Below are positions 38,329 to 44,639 of a stretch of 44,639 nucleotides of DNA, piece by piece. The DNA is from Pseudomonas amygdali (GTDB lineage Bacteria > Pseudomonadota > Gammaproteobacteria > Pseudomonadales > Pseudomonadaceae), in NCBI RefSeq assembly GCF_002699855.1, contig NZ_LKBW01000260.1:1-44639 (forward strand), given 5' to 3'. The notes beneath the pieces are model-generated. The model worked only from the letters and a program-made list of their open reading frames with translations, had not been told where the DNA came from and did not search any database. How positions within the stretch are numbered: the stretch's first letter is position 1; each line of letters starts with the position of its first letter. The position numbers and the translations under genes are program-made.

Positions 38329-40661
38329 CGACAGCCGGAAGCAGTCGCTGGGAAGACCTTCCGTTACGCGGCAAGGCGCTGGTGGCCATTTCTTTGCCGC
38401 TGGCGATTCTCATGTTCTCGCTGGTGCTCATCTATATCGCTGAACGCCAGACCGCTCAGGCAGAGGAAGATGTACGTCGGGTGCTGCTGGTGCAAGGCGA
38501 CATCCAGACACTGCATACCCAGATCGCAGAAGGTGCGGCCAGTGTGCGTGGCTACCTGCTGACTCATCAGGAAGACTTCCTGCCCGGCTACATCAATGCA
38601 CAGCCGCTGATCGGGGCGGCATTGGCGCGACTCAACGACAATGTGCGCGATGAGCAGATGCGCGAACACCTCAAAGCCATCGAGCCGCTGATCGACACCA
38701 AGGTCGACGGCCTGGAAAAGCTGCGCTCGATGAGCATGGAAGATCAACAAACCGTTGCCCGCATTCTGGTCGAAAACAAGTACGTGCTCGACCAGTTGCG
38801 CGAACGGATCGGCATCATGCGCGAGCGCGAAGACGCCTTGCTCGCCGAGCGTACCGAAGCCGCGGCCGCCACCCGCGAACGCCTGCTGCTCTCGACCCTG
38901 CTGGCAGCCGCCTGCGGAATATTCGGAGCCATTCTTGCCGTGCTGATGCTGTCCAAAGGCATCGTGGCCAGGGTGCATCAGGTGCAACGCAATGCTCAGC
39001 GGCTGGCGCTCGGGCACCCGTTGCTGCCCCAACCCCCGGAAAAGGACGAAATAGGCCAGCTCGGCACCCGACTGGTCGAAGCCGGTCAATTGCTCGCCGA
39101 ACGCGAACGCGCGCTGCGCGACAATGAAGAACGTTTGCGGCTGATCATCGAAGGCGTGAAGGACTACGGCATATTTGCGTTGGACCGCAACGGCTATGTC
39201 ACCACCTGGAACGCAGGTGCCGAGCGCATCAAGGGCTACACAGAGCAAGAGATCATCGGTAAGCACTTCTCTGTTTTCTACCTGCCGGAGGAATGTCCGC
39301 AACACCCTGACATGGCATTGCGTGAAGCAACGGTCAACGGCCGCTACACAGAAGAAAGCTGGCGCAGACGCAAGGACGGCAGCCGTTTTTGGGCCAGCGT
39401 GGTGATTACCGCCCAATACGATGGCAATGATGAACTGCGCGGCTTTTCCAAGATCACCCGTGACATCAGTGATCGTCGTGTCGCCGAAATAGCCCTGGGT
39501 ACGGCCCGCGAGGAAGCCGAGCGGGCCAGCCGGGCGAAAAGCGAGTTTCTCTCGCGCATGAGCCACGAGTTGCGCACGCCCCTGAACTCGATTCTGGGCT
39601 TTGCCCAGTTGCTGGACATGGACTCGCCTGCAAGCCAGCGACCGCAAATCGGCCATATCCTGAGAGCCGGCCAGCACCTGCTGAAACTGATCAATGAAGT
39701 GCTCGACATCGCCAGAATCGAAGCCGGGCATGTGTCCCTGAGCCTGGAACCGGTATCACTGTCGAGCGTACTTGAAGAAGCGCTGGTGCTGGTCTCGCCG
39801 ATGGCGGCTGATGCCAACATCGAATTGAAGGCGTTGCCGCAATTGCCTGACAAGCTTGGCGTGGTCGCGGACCGCCAGCGCTTGATTCAGGTGTTGCTCA
39901 ACCTGCTGTCCAACGCCATCAAATACAACCGTCCCAAAGGTCAGGTGCGGATTGAAGTCGAGCAGTCGGACGAGCGCGTTACCGTGAGCGTAATCGATAC
40001 AGGCTACGGAATTGCGCCAGAGCGTATCGGGCAGTTGTTCAAACCGTTCGAACGACTGGATGCCAACCCGAGCGTCGAGGGCACCGGGCTGGGGCTGGCG
40101 CTGAGCAAAAGCATGCTGGAAATGATGCACGGTACCCTGTCAGTGCAGAACACACCGGCTGAAGGCTGCCGCTTCATACTCGAGCTGCCACTTGTTCTGG
40201 TGCACGCCCCCACAGCTCCCCTGCCACAGACTGGCATGCCTGCTGACGCCGCCCCTGTCGCCCGCCTGCCTGCTCGCCCTGCTTATCACGGCAAGCTGCT
40301 GTGCATCGAAGACAACCTTTCGAGCATGGCCTTGATCGAGACGCTGATGCAGCGCAGGCCCGGTATCCAGCTGCTGTCGAGCATGCAGGGGCAGCTGGGG
40401 CTGGATCTGGCCCGCCAGCATGCTCCTCAGCTGATTCTGCTGGACCTGAACCTGCCGGACATCAAAGGCCTTGAGGTGCTGCATCGTCTGCGGCGCTTGC
40501 CGGCTACGGCCAATACCCCCGTCCTGATGATTACAGCTGACACCAGTGATAAAGCCAGTTGCGAACTGAAACAGGCCGGTGCAACGGCCATTCTGACCAA
40601 ACCCATTCAGGTGCCGGTGTTTCTTGCCCTCCTGGACCAGTATTTACCGGAGCCAACATGA
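38325..40661 (+). CDS. Membrane hybrid sensor kinase: CHASE3-like, HAMP, PAS, HisKA, HATPase, receiver
   Basis: This 778-residue hybrid kinase has helices at about 18-40 and 187-212, enclosing a CHASE3-like periplasmic region, followed by HAMP and a PAS domain (YGIFALDRNGYVTTWNAGAERIKGYT). HisKA phosphorylates H414 (RMSHELRTPLNSILGF); HATPase has NLLSNAIKYN, DTGYGI and GTGLGLALSK. The C-terminal receiver has D707 (LILLDLNLPD) and the Lys of ILTKPI. The ATG at 38325 overlaps the regulator stop; a GTG at 38319 is possible. No Hpt domain is encoded here, so phosphate could pass to an Hpt elsewhere or the receiver may only control the kinase. Confidence 0.88.
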   Translation: MTTAGSSRWEDLPLRGKALVAISLPLAILMFSLVLIYIAERQTAQAEEDVRRVLLVQGDIQTLHTQIAEGAASVRGYLLTHQEDFLPGYINAQPLIGAALARLNDNVRDEQMREHLKAIEPLIDTKVDGLEKLRSMSMEDQQTVARILVENKYVLDQLRERIGIMREREDALLAERTEAAAATRERLLLSTLLAAACGIFGAILAVLMLSKGIVARVHQVQRNAQRLALGHPLLPQPPEKDEIGQLGTRLVEAGQLLAERERALRDNEERLRLIIEGVKDYGIFALDRNGYVTTWNAGAERIKGYTEQEIIGKHFSVFYLPEECPQHPDMALREATVNGRYTEESWRRRKDGSRFWASVVITAQYDGNDELRGFSKITRDISDRRVAEIALGTAREEAERASRAKSEFLSRMSHELRTPLNSILGFAQLLDMDSPASQRPQIGHILRAGQHLLKLINEVLDIARIEAGHVSLSLEPVSLSSVLEEALVLVSPMAADANIELKALPQLPDKLGVVADRQRLIQVLLNLLSNAIKYNRPKGQVRIEVEQSDERVTVSVIDTGYGIAPERIGQLFKPFERLDANPSVEGTGLGLALSKSMLEMMHGTLSVQNTPAEGCRFILELPLVLVHAPTAPLPQTGMPADAAPVARLPARPAYHGKLLCIEDNLSSMALIETLMQRRPGIQLLSSMQGQLGLDLARQHAPQLILLDLNLPDIKGLEVLHRLRRLPATANTPVLMITADTSDKASCELKQAGATAILTKPIQVPVFLALLDQYLPEPT

Positions 40662-41122
40662 CCGGAGATTTTCGCATTCTGATCATTGACGACCAGCGGC
40701 CCAACCTTGATCTGATGGAGCAACTGCTTGCCCGCGAGGGCTTGACCAATGTGCTGAGCAGCACCGAGCCGTTGCGCACGCTGGACCTGTTCAACAGCTT
40801 TGAGCCGGACCTGGTGGTGCTTGATCTACACATGCCCGAATTCGATGGTTTTGCGGTTCTGGAACAGCTCAACCGGCGCATTCCGGCCAATGACTATCTG
40901 CCGATCATGGTGCTGACCGCCGACGCGACACGCGATACCCGACTACGCGCACTGGCGCTGGGCGCACGGGATTTCATCAGCAAGCCGCTGGATGCGCTGG
41001 AAACCATGCTGCGTATCTGGAACCTGCTGGAAACCCGCGCGCTGTATAAATCGCTGCGCAAGCTGGTGCCGCCGGAAAACATCGAGCTGTTGCGCCAGCC
41101 ACGGACGCTGGCGCAGCAGTGA
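40658..41122 (+). CDS. Single-domain response regulator (RpfG-type receiver without output domain)
   Basis: This 154-residue receiver has D11, D12, phospho-acceptor D56 (VVLDLHMPEFDG) and the Lys of FISKPLDA. After the receiver fold comes only a helix (MLRIWNLLETRALYKSLRKL) of the kind that links receivers to HD-GYP domains in RpfG-like proteins, and then the chain ends. The ATG overlaps the hybrid kinase stop, so it is translated with it. It could relay phosphate or act by protein contact. Only seven bases separate its stop from that of the convergent opgD-like gene. Confidence 0.87.
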   Translation: MTGDFRILIIDDQRPNLDLMEQLLAREGLTNVLSSTEPLRTLDLFNSFEPDLVVLDLHMPEFDGFAVLEQLNRRIPANDYLPIMVLTADATRDTRLRALALGARDFISKPLDALETMLRIWNLLETRALYKSLRKLVPPENIELLRQPRTLAQQ

Positions 41123-41129
41123 GGCGTCT

Positions 41130-42836
41130 TTACTTGATGAGCGTCACCGGCACTGACACTTCATGGATCACCCGCGTGGCTACCGAGCCCAGTAGCAGGC
41201 CGCCAAAGTTGCCTAGCCCGCGGGTGCCCATGACCACAGCATCACACCCCAATCGCTGAACCTCGGCTTCTACCTGCTCGGCGACGTTGCCCAGCTCGAC
41301 ATGGGCCTGGAACGGCACGCCCGCTGCGGTCAGCAGCGCAATCGCATCATCGAGCACCCGCTTGCCTTCATTGGTCAGCCCGGCCTTCACACCATCAATC
41401 ATGTCGGGGGCCAGATAAAGGCTGTAATCAATGGGGCTGGCCTGCACATTGAGGATATGCACCTCAAGCGATTTGGTGAGGTCGCCAGACAATTCGATGA
41501 CAAATTTTCGCACGCCTTGCGGCCGCGTCTGTCCTGGCCGGCCACCATTACCGAAACGAGTCGCTACGCAATGAGCCAACTCACCGGGGCATGGCTCGTC
41601 CGCCAGCCAGTGCAGACGATAACGCAGCCGGTAATCTGTTCCAGGGCCTGCCGGTTTTTCAGGTACCCACATGGCGACGATATTGTCGTGGATCTCATCG
41701 TCTGTAGGAATTTCAACCAACTGTACGGCGCCTTTCCCCCAATCGCCCAAGGGCTCGACCCACAGGCTCGGCCGCCGTTCATAATGCACGCCATCCAGGT
41801 AATGGCTGAATTCGCGATCCCGCTGCAGCAGACCGAAACCTCGCGGGTTATTGTCGCTGAAGGCAGATGCCATGGTTCTCGGCGGGTTGTTCAACGGTCG
41901 CCATATTCGCTCGCCTGCACCGGTCCAGATCGCCAGTCCGTCGGAGTCATGCACCTCGGGCCGCCAGTCAGCAGCTGTTTTCTTGGTCTGTTCACTGAAC
42001 CAGTACATTGAGCTGATCGGCGCGATGCCGAACCTTTGCACTTCGCCGCGCATGAACAGTGCGGCCTCGACCTCCATGACCACCCCTTTGCCCCGCTGTA
42101 TGGCAAAGCGATACGCCCCACAGATGCTCGGCCCGTAAAGCAGTGCATAGACAACGACTGAGTCGGATGTATTGCTGTCCGGCGATTCAAACCAGAAGTG
42201 AGTGAAGTCGGGAAATTCTTCCGCACGCTCGGGCTGGGCGACATCCAGCGCGATACCACGTGCGGAAAGTCCATATTGATACAGCTCGCCAATGGCACGA
42301 AAGTACGCAGCGCCGAGAAAAGCCGTCCAATCGTTATTACGCCAATCCAGTTTTTGCTGATCGCCTGTTCGACTTTCCTGAAAGCGAAACCCGGCAAAGC
42401 CAACACCCTGAGTCAACTGACGCGCAGGGCTGTCTTCGGGCATGTCGAAATACGCCTGATCGTAGAGAATTTCCTTGGCAGCACCCTTATCGACGACATA
42501 GAGCCGCACCAGCTTGGGGAAAAACTTCCCCGGGTGAAAAAAAGTGATAGGAAACTGGCCCGGTCCCTCCGCGAACAATGCGTACTCCGGCTTGAAGCGA
42601 ATCTTGCCGTGAGCGTCGTAGTCCAGTTTCGCCAGTACCTCCGCCGAAAGAGTTGACGGCACAATGTACGGCTGTGAGGCGGCCTCTTTTGCGCGCTGCA
42701 CTAAAAGATCAAACGAAAAGGGCTCGCTATCGCCCATTTTCAGCGGCTCGTCAGCCTGTGAGGAAGAAGGGATACCTGATACGAACAACAGAGCAGATAT
42801 CGAAGAAAACTCGAGAAAGTTTCGTCGATTCAACAT
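41130..42836 (-). CDS. OpgD-like glucan biosynthesis protein, truncated and fused in frame to a UspA domain
   Basis: The frame encodes 568 residues. The first 455 or so match the OpgD/MdoD family of periplasmic glucan proteins: a twin-arginine signal (NRRNFLEF, then a hydrophobic stretch), YALFAEGPGQFPITFFHPG, and the region up to RKFVIELSGDLTK. From about residue 456 (SLEVHILNVQ, near 41471) to the end the sequence is a universal stress protein lacking its first 30 or so residues, with the ATP-site motif MGTRGLGNFGGLLLGSVATRVIHEVSVPVTLIK. OpgD normally continues another 80 or so residues. The join looks like a deletion between two same-strand genes that happened to keep the frame. Fusing a cytosolic stress domain to a Tat-exported enzyme is unexpected. 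I leave the symbol empty because the gene is chimeric; a misassembly is possible. Confidence 0.85.
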   Translation of the reverse strand: MLNRRNFLEFSSISALLFVSGIPSSSQADEPLKMGDSEPFSFDLLVQRAKEAASQPYIVPSTLSAEVLAKLDYDAHGKIRFKPEYALFAEGPGQFPITFFHPGKFFPKLVRLYVVDKGAAKEILYDQAYFDMPEDSPARQLTQGVGFAGFRFQESRTGDQQKLDWRNNDWTAFLGAAYFRAIGELYQYGLSARGIALDVAQPERAEEFPDFTHFWFESPDSNTSDSVVVYALLYGPSICGAYRFAIQRGKGVVMEVEAALFMRGEVQRFGIAPISSMYWFSEQTKKTAADWRPEVHDSDGLAIWTGAGERIWRPLNNPPRTMASAFSDNNPRGFGLLQRDREFSHYLDGVHYERRPSLWVEPLGDWGKGAVQLVEIPTDDEIHDNIVAMWVPEKPAGPGTDYRLRYRLHWLADEPCPGELAHCVATRFGNGGRPGQTRPQGVRKFVIELSGDLTKSLEVHILNVQASPIDYSLYLAPDMIDGVKAGLTNEGKRVLDDAIALLTAAGVPFQAHVELGNVAEQVEAEVQRLGCDAVVMGTRGLGNFGGLLLGSVATRVIHEVSVPVTLIK

Positions 42837-42931
42837 GGTGGGAAGTGACCTGGTGGGGGTAGATCTGGTGGGCGGTAGACCTGAGCATAGATCAGTCCGC
42901 CAAATACACCCGTTCAGCTCGTCCGATTAAC

Positions 42932-43951
42932 TCAATGCCCCTCAAGGAACGCCGCTGCCTGATCCAGCAACAGCATGGGATTTTCGGCCTTGTGTATATC
43001 AACCGACAGCAACTGACGGAAAAGCCGTGCGCCGGGGAAACCCAAACCAAGCCCGAGCATGTGCCGAGTGACATGGTGCATGTTGCCACCGCTGGCAATA
43101 TGCGCCGCAATGTACGGCCGCATCGACTCCAACGCATCGTAACGACTGATAACCGGCGCAGTGCTGTCGAACAACTGCTGATCAACATGCGCCAACAGAT
43201 ACGGGTTGTGATAAGCCTCACGGCCCAGCATGACGCCGTCGAAGGTCTGCAAATGTTCGCTGCACTGCTCCAGCGTCTTGATGCCACCGTTGAGTACAAT
43301 CTCCAGGTCAGGAAAGTCAGACTTCAGTTGCGCGACCACGTCATAACGCAGCGGCGGAATATCGCGGTTTTCCTTGGGAGACAGTCCTTCGAGAATCGCG
43401 ATACGGGCGTGAACCGTAAAACTCCCGCAACCCGCCTCCTGAACCTTGCCAACGAAATCACACAACTCGGCGTAGCTGTCGCGGCCATTGATACCTATCC
43501 GGTGCTTGACCGTAACCGGAATACCAACCGCATCGCGCATCGCCTTCACGCAATCCGCCACCAACTCAGGATGCGCCATCAGGCACGCGCCGATCATGTT
43601 GTTCTGCACCCGATCACTCGGGCAACCGACGTTCAGATTGACCTCGTCGTAGCCCGCCTCTTCAGCCAGCCGGGAACAGGCAGCCAGGTCCGCCGCCGTG
43701 CTACCGCCCAACTGCAACGCCAGCGGGTGCTCGGTCTCGTCATGACGCAAGAACCGCTCGCGGTCGCCGTGCAGCAAGGCACCGGTGGTGACCATTTCGG
43801 TGTAGAGCAAGGCATGCTTTGAGAGCTTGCGCATGAAGTAGCGGCAATGGTGGTCGGTCCAGTCCATCATCGGGGCGATGGAGAAGCGGCGGGACAGTGT
43901 GGTGGCTGATTGGCTAATGGTTGTAGGGGTTTCGTGGTTTTCAGTTGTCAT
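42932..43951 (-). CDS. dusA: tRNA-dihydrouridine(20/20a) synthase DusA
   Basis: This 339-residue FMN enzyme reduces U20 and U20a in the tRNA D-loop. It has the TIM-barrel start FSIAPMMDWTDHHCRYFMR, catalytic C110 in NLNVGCPSDRVQ, and the DusA-specific ARIAILEGLSPKENRDIPPLRY. The ATG at 43951 has only a weak ribosome site but no better start is visible before the conserved barrel. It is unrelated to iron and marks the chromosomal edge of the locus. Confidence 0.95.
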   Translation of the reverse strand: MTTENHETPTTISQSATTLSRRFSIAPMMDWTDHHCRYFMRKLSKHALLYTEMVTTGALLHGDRERFLRHDETEHPLALQLGGSTAADLAACSRLAEEAGYDEVNLNVGCPSDRVQNNMIGACLMAHPELVADCVKAMRDAVGIPVTVKHRIGINGRDSYAELCDFVGKVQEAGCGSFTVHARIAILEGLSPKENRDIPPLRYDVVAQLKSDFPDLEIVLNGGIKTLEQCSEHLQTFDGVMLGREAYHNPYLLAHVDQQLFDSTAPVISRYDALESMRPYIAAHIASGGNMHHVTRHMLGLGLGFPGARLFRQLLSVDIHKAENPMLLLDQAAAFLEGH

Positions 43952-44250
43952 GTGAATTGATCTTTTATGCAGCCGCTTCTACCCGGGTTGATTCATTTTC
44001 AGCAAGCGGTCGTCACAATGTAGCAATCGACGCTGGAAATGTTGCAATTTGAGATGGGTACGATCACAGCACGTAAACGCGAAGGTAAAACCACTGGTCT
44101 CACGGCGCAGATACGGATTGTCAGGAATGCGCGGCAGTTTAACAGGAAGGCAGGCTGTGGAGTGCAGTAGGTGGCTTAGGTCAAGGGCCAGTGGGATAGA
44201 AGTCAAATTCTGCTCGATATCTCAAATGGTAAACGCTGGCCTTCGTGCTG
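43952..44250. other. Non-coding gap upstream of dusA
   Basis: About 300 bases with no convincing gene on either strand; two small open frames here lack ribosome sites and family features. It presumably includes the dusA promoter, which I could not place. Confidence 0.5.
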
Positions 44251-44251
44251 A

Positions 44252-44542
44252 TGCAGATCGGCGAGCGGGCTACATTTTGACACGCCGACACGCGCTACAG
44301 GTGTAGCCTATGACAGCTGTAAGCCTATCGGTAGTTCAAATGGTGCCGCGTCAGAGCAGTGGCAGGAAATGCACGAAACCAACGTATTGACCTGATTGGA
44401 TCTAACGCCGGAGGCGTATGAGCGGTGTTACGTATTTTTAGCCAAAGGGCCAAAGCAAGCCCTCACAGGGTACGAACGAGGCGCTGAGCTCCACTTAGAG
44501 CATAGAGCAGAGGCGATGGTTGGACTTGCAAGAGTAAGCTGA
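44252..44542 (+). pseudogene. Possible degraded small gene with one in-frame TGA
   Basis: One plus-strand frame reads sensibly across 290 bases except for a TGA at 44393-44395. Before it comes LHFDTPTRATGVAYDSC and EQWQEMHETNVLT; after it, LDLTPEAYERCYVFLAKGPK, then a segment ending HRAEAMVGLARVS and a stop at 44540-44542. The helical, charged composition after the TGA looks protein-like. A TGG (Trp) there would join the two parts. The only internal ATG of note is at 44369. I recognise no family; a chance open frame is possible. Confidence 0.3.
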
Positions 44543-44600
44543 GAGGACAGTGGATTGGTCGAACGCGGGAGTATCAGTTTTTTTGTGTTCGGGCTGGTTA

Positions 44601-44628
44601 GGGCCTGCCGTCAGGCAGGCCCTTGTTT
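44601..44628 (+). terminator. Strong rho-independent terminator at the right edge
   Basis: A 9-bp perfect stem (GGGCCTGCC / GGCAGGCCC, loop GTCA) is followed by TTGTTTT. It ends plus-strand transcription, perhaps from the small degraded gene or from an unseen transcript; there is no T-run for the minus strand. Confidence 0.85.
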
Positions 44629-44639
44629 TACCAGCTCGG

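Noticed and set aside
38364..39731. A 455-codon minus-strand frame opposite the hybrid kinase
   Set aside because: It is antisense to well-defined HAMP, PAS and HisKA coding sequence.
44049..44306. An 85-codon plus-strand frame upstream of dusA
   Set aside because: Arg-rich composition typical of a chance frame, no ribosome site, and no family resemblance.
44393..44395. Selenocysteine reading of the in-frame TGA
   Set aside because: No recognisable selenoprotein family and no clear SECIS hairpin just after the TGA; a stop mutation or chance frame is simpler.

Overview
The window looks like a chromosomal segment of a Pseudomonas syringae-group bacterium carrying most of a pyoverdine locus. 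The reasons are high GC, Pseudomonas-type REP palindromes, a PvdS-type ECF sigma factor, PvdL/PvdH/PvdG/MbtH homologues, the fpvGHJKCDEF ferripyoverdine recycling operon, and NRPS modules whose specificity residues read Lys, Asp (with epimerase), Thr and Thr. That order fits the Lys-OHAsp-Thr-Thr start of the P. syringae pyoverdine peptide. No rRNA or tRNA is present to confirm the species.

Layout. Positions 1-13902 (minus strand) hold the side-chain synthetases in transcription order pvdI (Lys), pvdJ (D-OHAsp, Thr) and pvdK (Thr, running off the left edge). At 14258-15235 (minus) is a TauD/SyrP-like aspartate beta-hydroxylase. Positions 15532-21733 (plus) hold the eight-gene fpvG-H-J-K-C-D-E-F operon, which releases and captures iron from ferripyoverdine. 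Positions 22026-34835 (minus) hold an MbtH-like protein, pvdH (makes diaminobutyrate), pvdL (chromophore synthetase) and pvdG (thioesterase). At 35152-35688 (plus) is pvdS, with a Fur-box-like promoter. Then come a small secreted SnoaL-like protein (minus), a four-gene translationally coupled signalling cassette (36479-41122, plus), an OpgD-like glucan protein fused to a universal-stress domain (minus) and dusA (minus). The last 0.7 kb has a strong terminator and a possible degraded small gene.

Regulation. Five minus-strand units (pvdI, hydroxylase, mbtH, pvdH, pvdG) each have an upstream site of the form TAAAT or TAATT, 15-16 bases, then CGT (CGTTC in four of the five), as expected for PvdS promoters. 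pvdS itself has TTGACA-17-TAATTT overlapped by a Fur-box-like sequence. This gives the chain: low iron, Fur release, PvdS, synthetases.

Integrity. The synthetase genes are damaged as given. pvdK and pvdJ contain four perfect short tandem duplications (periods 66, 86, 64 and 80 bp). Removing the three in pvdJ restores an exact reading frame. pvdI has a +1 frameshift and a TAG stop. pvdL appears to lack one whole module (the Glu module expected from the family) at an out-of-frame junction. fpvD has a frameshift. The defects cluster in repetitive NRPS sequence, which suggests draft-assembly errors, although real lesions are not excluded. Two features look like genuine biology: a REP doublet (REPIN) inserted in frame inside the Asp adenylation domain of pvdJ, and a Tat-signal OpgD truncated and fused in frame to a UspA domain.
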